Source: Scandinavium hiltneri
GTDB taxonomy: Bacteria > Pseudomonadota > Gammaproteobacteria > Enterobacterales > Enterobacteriaceae
DNA length: 64,000 nucleotides
Assembly: GCF_024764835.1 (NCBI RefSeq)
Contig: NZ_JALIGE010000075.1
Span: 186,001 to 250,000, forward strand
Reading direction: 5' to 3'
The position numbers were made by a program, and so were the translations under genes. Shown piece after piece: positions 8,889-17,196 of the stretch. Numbering within the stretch: the first letter of the stretch is position 1; each line of letters begins with the position of its first letter. The notes beneath the pieces were generated by a model. It ran no database searches and was not told the DNA's origin. It saw nothing but the letters and a program-made list of their open reading frames with translations.

Positions 8889-9883
8889 GCTTTCGCCTCG
8901 TCAACGGCGTTTTTGGCCTGGAGTGCGTCAGTCTGACGTTTGTAGCGACGCGCCAGTCCCGCGCAGACCATCAGCTGGATCTGATGGAAAATCATCAGCG
9001 GCAGCACCATCATTCCGATCATGGCAGTCGGGAAGAGAATATTGGCCATCGGGATACCGTTGGCCAGACTCTTTTTCGAACCACAGAACACAATCGTAAT
9101 CTCATCGGCTTTGTTAAAACCGCCTTTACGCGCCACAAACGTGTTTACGGCAATCACAATCGCCAGCAGCACGATGCTCACCACCACGATAAACAGCAGC
9201 GACCCTACGCCAACCTTGTGCCAGATTCCATTGACCACCGCTTCACTGAAGGCGGAGTAAACGACCAGCAGAATCGACGTCTGGTCCGTTTTCGAAATCC
9301 ACTTCTTATTACGCGACACCCAGGCGGCGGTCCATGGACGAGACAGATGGCCAAGCACGAACGGGAGCAGAAGTTGCAGCATGATTTTGCCGACTTGTTC
9401 AAAACTTCCTTCCGCACCGTGCAGATTCATCAGTAACCCAACCAACAGTGGCGAAACGAAAATCCCGAGCAGGCTGGATGCCGATGCTGAACACACTGCC
9501 GCCGCGACGTTGCCGCCCGCCATAGACGTAAATGCAATAGCAGACTGCACGGTCGCGGGAAGAATGCACAGATAGATGAAGCCGTTATACAGGGTCGGAT
9601 CGACATTGATGGGCGCCCAGAGCGCGAAAAGCACGCCGAGTACGGGGAACACCACGAAGGTGCTACACATTACCCAGATGTGCAGTCGCCAATGGCTGCC
9701 GCCGGCGATAATCGCTTCGCGAGAGAGTTTGGCGCCGTGCATAAAGAACAGCAGTGCAATGGCGGCGGTGGTCAGGCCTTCAAAGAAAGGCACGTATCCG
9801 CCGCGAGCGGGAAACAGGGAAGCCAGCAGAACGACGCTAATCAGCGTCAGTGTAAAAGGGTCGAGAATGCGGAAAAGTTTCAT
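8885..9883 (-). CDS. yfeH: YfeH, bile acid:sodium symporter family transporter
   Basis: 332 residues with the start at MKLFRILDPF; the ATG has AGGAG five bases upstream, while a GTG two codons earlier overlaps that site. The protein belongs to the bile acid/sodium symporter (BASS/SBF-like) family, with about ten hydrophobic segments and the core stretches ILPATVQSAIAFTSMAGGN and VFCGSKKSLANGIPMA. The substrate is unknown. Its 3' end overlaps the 3' end of ypeB by 4 bp (convergent), and it diverges from the regulator gene yfeR, which may control it. Confidence 0.93.
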   Translation of the reverse strand: MKLFRILDPFTLTLISVVLLASLFPARGGYVPFFEGLTTAAIALLFFMHGAKLSREAIIAGGSHWRLHIWVMCSTFVVFPVLGVLFALWAPINVDPTLYNGFIYLCILPATVQSAIAFTSMAGGNVAAAVCSASASSLLGIFVSPLLVGLLMNLHGAEGSFEQVGKIMLQLLLPFVLGHLSRPWTAAWVSRNKKWISKTDQTSILLVVYSAFSEAVVNGIWHKVGVGSLLFIVVVSIVLLAIVIAVNTFVARKGGFNKADEITIVFCGSKKSLANGIPMANILFPTAMIGMMVLPLMIFHQIQLMVCAGLARRYKRQTDALQAKNAVDEAKA

Positions 9884-9972
9884 AAACACTCCTGAAAGTC
9901 GATGTTGCTATTGTGCTTTCTCTGCTTTGAGAAATAAAATTGATTTATTGCATCCATTGATGAATTAAACAG

Positions 9973-10899
9973 ATGAATTATTCCCTGCGTCAGCTGAAAG
10001 TGTTTATTACCGTTGCCCGCGCCAAAAGCTTTAGCCGGGCAGGGGAGATGATTGGCCTGAGCCAGTCGGCGGTGAGTCACAGTGTGAAAGAGCTGGAGCA
10101 TCAGACCGGCGTAAAGCTGCTCGACCGCACCACGCGAGAAGTGGTACTGACCGAAGCCGGGCAGCAGCTGGCAATTCGGCTTGAGCGTTTGCTCGACGAG
10201 CTGAACAGTACTCTGCGTGAAGCCGGACGCGTCGGGCAGCAGCTCGCCGGCACCGTGCGGGTGGCGGCCAGTCAGACCATTTCGGCGCATCTGATCCCGC
10301 AGTGCATCGCGGCCAGTAATCAGCGTTATCCTGAAATTGATTTTGTGCTTCACGACCGACCGCAGCGGTGGGTGCTGGAGAGTATTCGTCAGGGGGAAGT
10401 GGATTTTGGGATTGTGATAGACCCGGGTGCGGTGGGGGATTTGCAGTGTGAACCGATTCTGTCAGAGCCGTTTTTTGTGTTGTGCCGCGGCGATCATCCT
10501 TTTTCCGGGCTTCAAAGCGTTGAGTGGCAGGCGTTGCAGGGGACCAGGATGGTGTTGCAGGATTATGCGTCAGGCAGCCGACCTCTGATCGACGCTGCAC
10601 TCGCGCATTATGCTATCGAGGCCAATATTGTGCAGGAGATTGGGCATCCGGCGACGCTCTTCCCGATGGTCGAAGCCGGAATTGGGATCAGCATTTTACC
10701 CGCGCTGGCGCTACCGTTGCCACAGGGCAGTCAGCTGATGGTTAAACGTCTGACGCCAGTTGTTGATCGGCAATTGATGCTGGCGAGACGTAAAAACCGT
10801 TCGCTTTCGACCGCGGCACAGGCTTTGTGGGATGTCGTCGGGCAACAGGCCCAGGCGCTTACCGCCGCCCGTGCCCACGACCCCCTGTATCAGACATAA
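9973..10899 (+). CDS. yfeR: YfeR, LysR-type transcriptional regulator
   Basis: 308 residues, the same length as E. coli YfeR. The N-terminal winged helix-turn-helix spans about residues 1-60 (SFSRAGEMIGLSQSAVSHSV is the HTH), followed by the LysR substrate-binding domain (TVRVAASQTISAHLIP onward). It diverges from yfeH with 89 bp between starts, the usual setting for a LysR regulator and its target; yfeH is therefore the likely target (inference). The effector is not known. Its last 10 bp overlap the end of the convergent FlxA-like gene. Confidence 0.93.
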   Translation: MNYSLRQLKVFITVARAKSFSRAGEMIGLSQSAVSHSVKELEHQTGVKLLDRTTREVVLTEAGQQLAIRLERLLDELNSTLREAGRVGQQLAGTVRVAASQTISAHLIPQCIAASNQRYPEIDFVLHDRPQRWVLESIRQGEVDFGIVIDPGAVGDLQCEPILSEPFFVLCRGDHPFSGLQSVEWQALQGTRMVLQDYASGSRPLIDAALAHYAIEANIVQEIGHPATLFPMVEAGIGISILPALALPLPQGSQLMVKRLTPVVDRQLMLARRKNRSLSTAAQALWDVVGQQAQALTAARAHDPLYQT

Positions 10900-11234
10900 A
10901 TATCAATCTGATGATCATCCGACGGATTGTTTACCCCGGTGGCCGGAGTTGAAGGCGTCGCTTGCGCCTGATCTTTTTCGGCCTGCTGGCGTTGGATTTG
11001 CGCCAGCTGCGCTTCAAGCATAGTGATTTGCTCCTGAATCATCTCCGCCTGCTTCTGCTTTTCATCCGCATCACCGCCGCCGTCAGCAATGGTTTTCAGC
11101 TGCTGGGTCAGTTTGGTTATCTGCTGAGTGATACGCGTGATTTGCGAAGACGCGTCAGTGCCCTGCGGACTGGCGGTAACGGTTGTCGTTTGCAGACCGG
11201 GAGCAGAAGAAGAGGGTAACGAAATTGCCGCCAT
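10890..11234 (-). CDS. FlxA-like coiled-coil protein
   Basis: 114 residues if the second of two adjacent ATG codons is used; AAGGA lies 7 bases before it and 4 bases before the first. The middle is a predicted coiled coil rich in Gln/Ile/Leu (ITRITQQITKLTQQLKTIA and EMIQEQITMLEAQLAQIQ), resembling the FlxA family of short flagellum-associated proteins. The N-terminus is Ser/Thr-rich with no signal peptide or membrane segment. It converges on yfeR with a 10-bp overlap. It has no counterpart at this place in E. coli. Function unknown. Confidence 0.7.
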   Translation of the reverse strand: MAAISLPSSSAPGLQTTTVTASPQGTDASSQITRITQQITKLTQQLKTIADGGGDADEKQKQAEMIQEQITMLEAQLAQIQRQQAEKDQAQATPSTPATGVNNPSDDHQIDIYV

Positions 11235-11323
11235 CATGCGTTCCTTTCAATACGGAAAATAGAGTTATCGGCAGGCAGATGTATAGCTTGAGGGGGGAAG
11301 TAAACAAGCGTAGTGAGTATCAC

Positions 11324-11379
11324 GCATAGCAAAAAGGCGCCTTTAGGGCGCCTTTCCACATTGGTGGGTCGTGCAGGAT
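11324..11379 (-). repeat. 56-bp direct repeat, distal copy: tRNA-Lys 3' tail plus terminator
   Basis: Identical to 11481-11536, with a period of 157 bp. On the minus strand each copy reads as the last bases of tRNA-Lys including CCA, then a terminator hairpin built on AAAGGCGCC/GGCGCCTTT. This copy is not attached to a complete tRNA: upstream there is only a T-arm-like piece (CAGGTTCGAGTC) separated from the tail by a G/C-rich insert with inverted repeats. Confidence 0.85.
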
Positions 11380-11480
11380 GACTCGCTTCGCTCGCCCTTC
11401 GGGTCGCCGCCGCAAGCGGCTCCGCTGTCTCACTGCGTTCGACTCGAACCTGCCGCAGGTTCTCATTCTGCACGAATCGT

Positions 11481-11536
11481 GCATAGCAAAAAGGCGCCTT
11501 TAGGGCGCCTTTCCACATTGGTGGGTCGTGCAGGAT
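11481..11536 (-). repeat. 56-bp direct repeat, proximal copy overlapping tRNA-Lys
   Basis: Identical to 11324-11379. Here the tRNA tail belongs to the complete tRNA-Lys gene (11519-11594), and the hairpin at about 11490-11514 is the first terminator of the tRNA operon. Confidence 0.85.
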
Positions 11537-11594
11537 TCGAACCTGCGACCAATTGATTAAAAGTCAACTGCTCTACCAACTGAGCTAACGACCC
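11519..11594 (-). tRNA. lysV: tRNA-Lys (anticodon TTT)
   Basis: 76 nt with encoded CCA. All arms fold: acceptor GGGTCGT/ACGACCC, D-arm AGCTCAGTTGGTAGAGC, anticodon loop CTTTTAA, T-arm CAGGTTCGAATCCTG. It is the last gene of the Val-Val-Val-Lys operon, as valU-valX-valY-lysV in E. coli. Confidence 0.97.
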
Positions 11595-11598
11595 GAAG

Positions 11599-11674
11599 TG
11601 GTGGGTGATGACGGGATCGAACCGCCGACCCCCTCCTTGTAAGGGAGGTGCTCTCCCAGCTGAGCTAATCACCC
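11599..11674 (-). tRNA. valY: tRNA-Val (anticodon TAC)
   Basis: 76 nt with encoded CCA; acceptor GGGTGAT/ATCACCC, anticodon loop CTTACAA. Four bases separate it from tRNA-Lys. T-arm GCGGTTCGATCCCGT is identical to the next copy. The symbol follows the order in E. coli. Confidence 0.97.
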
Positions 11675-11713
11675 ACTTCGGTACTTCATGTAAGAAACGC
11701 GCTGGCGAGAAAT

Positions 11714-11789
11714 TGGTGGGTGATGACGGGATCGAACCGCCGACCCCCTCCTTGTAAGGGAGGTGCTCTCCCAGCTGAGCTAATCACCC
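11714..11789 (-). tRNA. valX: tRNA-Val (anticodon TAC)
   Basis: 76 nt with encoded CCA, identical to 11599-11674. It is the middle gene of three tandem tRNA-Val copies in one operon. Confidence 0.97.
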
Positions 11790-11842
11790 ACTTCTCAATT
11801 TCTTACATTTACTGCTTCACACGGCGGAGACTACAAAAGTAG

Positions 11843-11918
11843 TGGTGGGTGATGACGGGTTCGAACCGCCGACCCCCTCCTTGTAAGGGAGGTGCTCTCC
11901 CAGCTGAGCTAATCACCC
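11843..11918 (-). tRNA. valU: tRNA-Val (anticodon TAC)
   Basis: 76 nt with encoded CCA. It differs from the other two tRNA-Val copies in the T-arm (GGTTCGAACCCGT). It is the first gene of the operon, right behind the promoter at 11936-11963. Confidence 0.97.
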
Positions 11919-11935
11919 CCGCTGTGTGGAGTCGC

Positions 11936-11963
11936 ATTATAGGGAGAGTTGAAAATGAGTCAA
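11936..11963 (-). promoter_or_regulatory. Sigma-70 promoter of the Val-Val-Val-Lys tRNA operon
   Basis: On the minus strand, -35 TTGACT (11958-11963) and -10 TATAAT (11936-11941) are separated by 16 bp. The -10 is followed by the G/C-rich discriminator GCGACTCC, typical of stringently controlled stable-RNA promoters. Confidence 0.85.
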
Positions 11964-12175
11964 CGCCTTTTCCAAAGATTTTGTTTGTTCGTCGTAAAAT
12001 TAAACAAAACGATCGCAAATCGTTCCGCGGTGCATGATTTATAAACAAAATAAGCTAAGCGCAGCGATTCACAGGGATGAACGTTGAGGATTCAGGTGGG
12101 AGTGATAGAATATTGCGAATATTTTTATTAAGGATCCGCCGGCTGTCGGCAACGTCCTAAACGTAAGGCCATTTC

Positions 12176-13591
12176 ATGAAAATCAAAACTCGCTTCGCGC
12201 CAAGCCCGACAGGCTATCTGCACGTCGGCGGTGCGCGTACTGCTCTTTACTCCTGGCTTTTTGCTCGCAACCACGATGGTGAGTTCGTGCTGCGTATTGA
12301 AGACACCGATCTCGAGCGTTCTACGCCGGAAGCCATCGAAGCAATTATGGATGGCATGAACTGGCTGAGCCTGGAGTGGGACGAAGGCCCGTATTTCCAG
12401 ACCAAACGTTTCGATCGCTATAATGCGGTCATTGATGAGATGCTGGTCGCGGGCACTGCATATAAGTGCTATTGCTCGAAAGAGCGCCTGGAAGCCCTGC
12501 GTGAAGAACAAATGGCCAACGGCGAGAAGCCACGTTACGACGGCCGCTGTCGCCACGGTCATGAGCATCATGCTGATGATGAACCGTGCGTGGTGCGTTT
12601 TGCTAACCCGCAAGACGGTTCCGTTATTTTTGACGACCAAATCCGTGGCCCAATCGAATTCAGCAACCAGGAGCTGGATGATCTGATCATCCGCCGTACC
12701 GACGGTTCCCCGACTTACAACTTCTGCGTTGTGGTTGATGACTGGGATATGGAAATCACCCACGTTATCCGTGGCGAAGACCATATCAACAACACCCCGC
12801 GTCAGATTAACATTCTGAAAGCATTGAACGCGCCGGTACCGGTGTATGCGCACGTGTCGATGATTAACGGCGACGACGGCAAAAAGCTTTCCAAGCGTCA
12901 CGGCGCGGTGAGCGTAATGCAGTATCGCGATGACGGTTATCTGCCAGAAGCACTGCTGAACTACCTGGTGCGTCTGGGCTGGTCCAGCGGCGATCAGGAA
13001 ATCTTCACCCGTGAAGAGATGATCAAACTGTTCTCTCTGGGTGCAGTAAGCAAATCTGCCAGTGCATTCAATACCGAAAAACTGCAGTGGCTGAACCACC
13101 ACTATATTAATTCGATGGCGCCGGAATATGTTGCGACCCATCTGCAGTGGCACATCGAGCAGGAAAACATCGATACCCGCAATGGCCCGCAGCTGTCTGA
13201 GCTGGTGACCCTGCTGGGTGAGCGTTGCAAAACGCTGAAAGAGATGGCGGCAAGCTGCCATTACTTCTATGAAGAGTTTGATGCGTTCGATGCCGATGCG
13301 GCGAAGAAACACCTGCGTCCGGTGGCTCGTCAGCCTCTGGAAGTGGTGCGCGATAAACTGGAATCCATCACTGAGTGGACCGCAGAAAACGTGCATCACG
13401 CGATTCAGGCAACCGCTGATGAGCTGGAAGTGGGCATGGGTAAAGTCGGGATGCCGCTGCGTGTAGCCGTCACCGGTGCCGGTCAGTCTCCGGGCCTGGA
13501 TGTCACCGTTCATGCGATTGGTAAGAGCCGTAGCGTAGCGCGTATCAATAAAGCGCTGGCGTTTATTGCTGAGCGTGAAAGCCAGCAGTAA
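12176..13591 (+). CDS. gltX: Glutamyl-tRNA synthetase
   Basis: 471 residues, full length for the enterobacterial enzyme. It charges tRNA-Glu, which also feeds tetrapyrrole synthesis. The class I signature HIGH appears as HVGG (residues 16-19 in PTGYLHVGGA) and KMSKS as KLSKR (about residue 240). The zinc-binding region shows CYCSKERLE and CRHGHEHH. It lies on the opposite strand from the tRNA operon and converges on yfeD across a perfect terminator hairpin. Confidence 0.98.
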   Translation: MKIKTRFAPSPTGYLHVGGARTALYSWLFARNHDGEFVLRIEDTDLERSTPEAIEAIMDGMNWLSLEWDEGPYFQTKRFDRYNAVIDEMLVAGTAYKCYCSKERLEALREEQMANGEKPRYDGRCRHGHEHHADDEPCVVRFANPQDGSVIFDDQIRGPIEFSNQELDDLIIRRTDGSPTYNFCVVVDDWDMEITHVIRGEDHINNTPRQINILKALNAPVPVYAHVSMINGDDGKKLSKRHGAVSVMQYRDDGYLPEALLNYLVRLGWSSGDQEIFTREEMIKLFSLGAVSKSASAFNTEKLQWLNHHYINSMAPEYVATHLQWHIEQENIDTRNGPQLSELVTLLGERCKTLKEMAASCHYFYEEFDAFDADAAKKHLRPVARQPLEVVRDKLESITEWTAENVHHAIQATADELEVGMGKVGMPLRVAVTGAGQSPGLDVTVHAIGKSRSVARINKALAFIAERESQQ

Positions 13592-13602
13592 CAGGCTGGA
13601 AT

Positions 13603-13634
13603 AAGAAACGGCAGGCTCAGGCCTGCCGTTTCTT
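13603..13634. terminator. Bidirectional terminator between gltX and yfeD
   Basis: Perfect 14-bp stem (13603-13616 with 13621-13634) and a 4-base loop, with A/T-rich flanks. It serves gltX on plus and yfeD on minus; the right arm reaches the yfeD stop codon. Confidence 0.85.
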
Positions 13635-14032
13635 TATGCGCTTTCGTTCGCGATGCTAAGTCGCCGTAGAAAACCGCTTAACCCTTCCCGCACCAGCAGC
13701 GTCTGCAAACGCTGTTTCTCATCAGGCTCCATCATTACTAATACTTCCTGAATTTTCCGCCAGACGGGATCGTTGTCCTGCGTGTGGTAGCTATAATTGG
13801 GTTCGGCTGCCTGCAAGGAAAGCTTAAGGTGACGCAGTTTTGGGGTGGTGGCGAGAAAATCTCTGACCTCTGGCGTGATATGAATCAGACGCGCTCTGCC
13901 ACCCTTCACGCCAGGGATCGACTCCGTTATCCAGTTTTGTTCCCGGATCCAACGATTGATTGTCTGTTTGGCCACACCCACACAGTTCGCCAGCTCCTGC
14001 GTAGTCATTTTGCTGTGAAGTATGTTCATCAC
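13634..14032 (-). CDS. yfeD: YfeD, DUF1323-type helix-turn-helix protein
   Basis: 132 residues. The N-terminal HTH is MTTQELANCVGVAKQTINRW, followed by a conserved Gly/Arg-rich segment (PGVKGGRARLIHIT) also found in YfeC. It is a putative DNA-binding regulator with unknown targets. Its start overlaps the yfeC stop by 4 bp, so the pair is co-translated. The two proteins are clear paralogues: the same HTH layout, the same middle motif and a similar C-terminal LLxREGLxGxLxRL stretch. Confidence 0.88.
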   Translation of the reverse strand: MMNILHSKMTTQELANCVGVAKQTINRWIREQNWITESIPGVKGGRARLIHITPEVRDFLATTPKLRHLKLSLQAAEPNYSYHTQDNDPVWRKIQEVLVMMEPDEKQRLQTLLVREGLSGFLRRLSIANESA

Positions 14033-14391
14033 TGTCCTTGCGTACGGATACCCAGGCGGAGAAGCAGACCGGTGATGCCTTCGCGCAGCAGCAGGCTGGT
14101 CAGCTCTTTTTGCTCGTGGTCTGACATTTCTTTTGCGAGCGACAGCAGAAGGGAATCAAAGCCGTCTTCTGCGGGATGATGTGCTCCGCCTGAGAAATCA
14201 GCGGCGCGCTGAGCGCTGCGTATAAATTCACGGACGTCATCACTGACGTGCACGAGACGTGCTTTGCCGCCCTGAACACCCGGACGAGGTGACGTTTGCC
14301 ATCCTTCTTTGCGTACCCATTTATTGATTGTTTGTCGGCTATAACCGGTTAGATGGGCAAGTTCCTCCGGCGTCATTCGTTCCTTGAGCAT
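14029..14391 (-). CDS. yfeC: YfeC, DUF1323-type helix-turn-helix protein
   Basis: 120 residues. The N-terminal HTH is MTPEELAHLTGYSRQTINKW, and the middle motif PGVQGGKARLVHV is shared with YfeD. A putative DNA-binding regulator of unknown target, first gene of the yfeC-yfeD pair. The start at MLKERM is supported by similarity to E. coli YfeC. It diverges from the two tRNA-Ala genes. Confidence 0.88.
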   Translation of the reverse strand: MLKERMTPEELAHLTGYSRQTINKWVRKEGWQTSPRPGVQGGKARLVHVSDDVREFIRSAQRAADFSGGAHHPAEDGFDSLLLSLAKEMSDHEQKELTSLLLREGITGLLLRLGIRTQGQ

Positions 14392-14549
14392 GCTATTTCC
14401 TGAGTGCCTGTGTGGGAATTAAAGGTTCATGTTATAGCATCCTTTAACGTGAAAACGTGACGCGTTTAACTCCTGATTGCGAGAACGTACGCAATGTCAT
14501 TTAGTTGCATGCTTTTTCATCGATTGAAATAGAGGTGAACATTTTGACG

Positions 14550-14578
14550 TTGACACCTGGCAAGGGAATTCATATTAT
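14550..14578 (+). promoter_or_regulatory. Promoter of the tRNA-Ala pair
   Basis: -35 TTGACA (14550-14555) and -10 TATTAT (14573-14578) with 17-bp spacing, followed by a G/C-rich discriminator (GCCGCCCG). The first tRNA-Ala starts 33 bp after the -10. Confidence 0.75.
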
Positions 14579-14610
14579 GCCGCCCGTCAACACGACACGC
14601 TTTACGTTAC

Positions 14611-14686
<76 letters not shown>

Positions 14687-14728
14687 AATTCTGCACCCAA
14701 CAGATTTGGAACGTGAAGTAAAAATTGT

Positions 14729-14804
<76 letters not shown>

Positions 14805-14810
14805 AAATTC

Positions 14811-14838
14811 AAATCCTCGCCTCGGCGGGGGTTTTTGC
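14811..14838 (+). terminator. Terminator of the tRNA-Ala operon
   Basis: Stem CCTCGC/GCGGGG (14815-14820 with 14825-14830, one G-U pair), loop CTCG, then GTTTTTG. It begins 7 bases after the CCA of the second tRNA-Ala. Confidence 0.75.
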
Positions 14839-15020
14839 TTTTCTGCGCCCGTGAAATTGTAAGAAAGCGACCTGTTGATGTTAAAACATACCTGGATGTT
14901 AAATTCCATATAAACAACAGGGCCTTTATTGCGCCGGGAGTTTTCTCCGCTCAATTAATAAACATAATATTTCCCTGTTGCCGTTATGTGCCCAGCCGGA
15001 ATCCTCCCCAAACCAATAGG

Positions 15021-15290
15021 GTGTTGAAAAATAACGCCTCTGCCAAAAAGTTTCTGCTGGCGCTGATCTTAAGTATTTTCTCGATTCCAATGGCCCGTTT
15101 TCTGTCGCCGGAAACCGTAATAGATGGCAACGCCATTTATCTTGCCTGGCTACCGCTGTGCGTCATTCTGTCGATGCTGCTGCTGTTTGGTCGCTACGCG
15201 GTGCTGCCGCTGATTTTGGCGTTTACCGTAACGAATACCTGGTTTATGTCGTTGCCCTTTGGGCAAAACTTGGTTCTGGTGTTCTGTCAG
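15021..15290 (+). pseudogene. pdeA: Truncated pdeA (yfeA) remnant: MASE1-like membrane segment only
   Basis: A GTG at 15021 opens a frame of about 90 residues (VLKNNASAKKFLLALI ... NLVLVFCQ) made mostly of hydrophobic segments. It resembles the N-terminal membrane sensor of PdeA/YfeA, the cyclic-di-GMP phosphodiesterase next to alaX/alaW in E. coli. Similarity stops near 15290, where sequence belonging to an IS4-type remnant begins; the frame then closes at 15362. The GGDEF and EAL domains are absent, so no enzyme can be made. The family call rests on position and the membrane-segment pattern. The true start is uncertain. Confidence 0.6.
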
Positions 15291-15607
15291 CTGTCAAAGG
15301 CGCTGGCGTTGATCAGATGGCTGCTCAGCTCCGTCAGGCAGACCATCCGGACCTGCGGGTAGCCACCGACACCGTTTCGCCCGACAGGTCTGCTGAAAGC
15401 GGCATTGTTTTCCGGGGTATCTGCCGTCCGCCAGACCACGCCATCCACGGCGAACAGATTCAGACCGTGCCATTTCGGATGGGCCGCCTGCTGGATAAGT
15501 TCAGCGGGAATGAGGTCAGAAAGGCTGCGGGCGTGCTCAGGCGAGGTGACATTGATAATGCCGGGGGCTTGTGAAAGTTCCATTAAAAAAGGGTCCATGA
15601 TGAACAT
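15287..15607 (-). pseudogene. IS4-family transposase fragment, internally deleted and 3'-truncated
   Basis: On the minus strand a 106-codon frame contains IS4 transposase pieces. An N-terminal part (about LSDLIPAELIQQA) runs straight into the DDE-domain segment HGLNLFAVDGVVWRTADTPE, which carries the first catalytic Asp, then YPQVRMVCLTELSSHL. About 70-80 codons normally between these parts are missing, and everything after the first catalytic region is gone. It is therefore a dead copy. Confidence 0.75.
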
Positions 15608-15665
15608 GAACCCTTTTTACACCAGCCACCGGATCGGTCAACTGATCGTTAAACGATCGGCATTA
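15291..15665 (-). mobile_element. IS4-type insertion sequence remnant with one terminal repeat
   Basis: The outer end near nupC (15625-15665) reads on the minus strand TAATGCCGATCGTTTAACGA followed by TCAGTTGACCGATCC, which closely resembles the IS4 left terminal repeat as I recall it. The transposase fragment follows inward, and the other end fuses directly to pdeA coding sequence near 15290. The right terminal repeat is not seen. The simplest history is IS4 insertion between nupC and pdeA followed by a deletion that removed most of the IS and most of pdeA. Confidence 0.7.
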
Positions 15666-15701
15666 GGGAATATCCCGGCTTTTAACCTCTTGCTGACTGA
15701 C

Positions 15702-16904
15702 TTACAGAACCAGTGCGGCGATGGATGCGGACAGCACGCTCACCAGCGTCGAACCGTAAACCAGTTTCAGGCCGAAGCGTGAAACCACGTTACCCTGTTC
15801 TTCGTTCAGGCCTTTAATCGCACCGGCGATGATGCCGATGGAAGAGAAGTTGGCGAAGGAAACCAGGAAGATGGACAGGATGCCTTCCGCGCGCGGAGAG
15901 AGCGTGCTGGCAATTTTCTGCAGATCCATCATTGCAACGAATTCGTTAGATACCATTTTGGTTGCCATGATGCTGCCGACTTGCAGAGCTTCATGAGCAG
16001 GAACGCCCATCACCCACGCAACAGGCCAGAAGATATAGCCCAGAATGCCCTGGAAGGAGATACCGTGGCCAAACCAGCTGGTCACTGTGAAGAACAGCGC
16101 ATTCAGCGCAGCAATCAGAGCGATAAAGCCAATCAGCATAGCGGAAACGATGATCGCTACTTTGAAGCCAGCCAGAATGTACTCACCCAGCATTTCGAAG
16201 AAGCTCTGACCTTCGTGCAGATTAGACATCTGCAGGTTCTCTTCACTCTTATCAACCTGATACGGGTTGATAAGCGACAGAACGATGAAGGTACTGAACA
16301 TGTTCAGCACCAGTGCTGCAACCACAAATTTCGGGTCGAGCATGGTCATGTACGCGCCGACGATGGACATCGAAACGGTAGACATTGCGGTCGCCGCCAT
16401 GGTGTACATGCGGTTGCGCGACATCTTGCCGAGAATGTCTTTATAAGCGATGAAGTTTTCGGACTGACCGAGGATCAGGGAGCTAACCGCGTTGAATGAC
16501 TCCAGTTTCCCCATACCGTTGACTTTAGACAGCACGGTACCGATAGCGCGAATAACAATCGGCAGAACACGGATGTGCTGCAAAATACCAATCAGTGCGG
16601 AAATGAATACAATCGGGCAAAGCACCTTCAGGAAGAAGAATGCGAGACCTTCATCGTTCATTTTACCGAAGACGAAATTTGTCCCTTCATTAGCGAATCC
16701 GAGAAGTTTTTCGAACATCTCGGAGAATCCTTTCACAAATCCCAGGCCGACATCAGAGTTCAGGAAGAACCAGGCCAACAGAACTTCAATGACAAGTAAT
16801 TGAATAACATAGCGAATGCGAATCTTTTTACGATCGTGGCTGACCAGCAAAGCCAAAATCGCAACCACAGCAAGCGCGAGGACAAAGTGTAGAACGCGGT
16901 CCAT
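15702..16904 (-). CDS. nupC: Nucleoside:H+ symporter NupC
   Basis: 400 residues with the start at MDRVLHFVLA. This ATG has GGAG seven bases upstream; an ATG 13 codons earlier is not supported. NupC is an inner-membrane concentrative nucleoside transporter (CNT family) driven by the proton gradient, taking up nucleosides except guanosine-type ones. Many hydrophobic segments are visible, with family motifs NAVSSLILGQSENFIAYK, SNEFVAMMDL and RAEGILSIFLVSFANFSSIG. It diverges from mntH. A TGTGA-N6-TCAAA CRP-like site at 17000-17015 lies upstream, consistent with the CRP/CytR control known in E. coli. Confidence 0.97.
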   Translation of the reverse strand: MDRVLHFVLALAVVAILALLVSHDRKKIRIRYVIQLLVIEVLLAWFFLNSDVGLGFVKGFSEMFEKLLGFANEGTNFVFGKMNDEGLAFFFLKVLCPIVFISALIGILQHIRVLPIVIRAIGTVLSKVNGMGKLESFNAVSSLILGQSENFIAYKDILGKMSRNRMYTMAATAMSTVSMSIVGAYMTMLDPKFVVAALVLNMFSTFIVLSLINPYQVDKSEENLQMSNLHEGQSFFEMLGEYILAGFKVAIIVSAMLIGFIALIAALNALFFTVTSWFGHGISFQGILGYIFWPVAWVMGVPAHEALQVGSIMATKMVSNEFVAMMDLQKIASTLSPRAEGILSIFLVSFANFSSIGIIAGAIKGLNEEQGNVVSRFGLKLVYGSTLVSVLSASIAALVL

Positions 16905-16999
16905 ATTTGCTCCAAATATGAGGCAGGTTAAATTTCCGTGCACATTCTATGCAACAAGCTAAAAGAAAACGAGATCTACGCCGCACTATCGGTTAATCC

Positions 17000-17015
17000 T
17001 GTGAGCAAACTCAAA
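17000..17015. promoter_or_regulatory. Candidate CRP site upstream of nupC
   Basis: TGTGA-GCAAAC-TCAAA matches the CRP consensus TGTGA-N6-TCACA at 9 of 10 fixed positions. It lies 96 bp before the nupC start in the 354-bp nupC-mntH intergenic region. Confidence 0.4.
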
Positions 17016-17196
17016 AAAGGTGATCAACCATACAAAACCGTTATGTTATGTAAAGGTATTAAAAGTTGAGTTAGTGTACTAATCTGACGATTGAATCATC
17101 CTGACGTTACTCTACCCGATAACATGGCTGATATTTGTTCCCCCGGCTATCGTTCTTGTCTATCAAAGAAATTATTATCACCTTGCTAAATGAACT

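Noticed and set aside
11324..11460. A further complete tRNA gene downstream of tRNA-Lys
   Set aside because: Only a T-arm-like piece and the 3' tail are present; no D-arm or anticodon arm can be folded.
12128..13513. 461-codon frame on the minus strand
   Set aside because: It is the antisense of gltX, with no ribosome site or family similarity.
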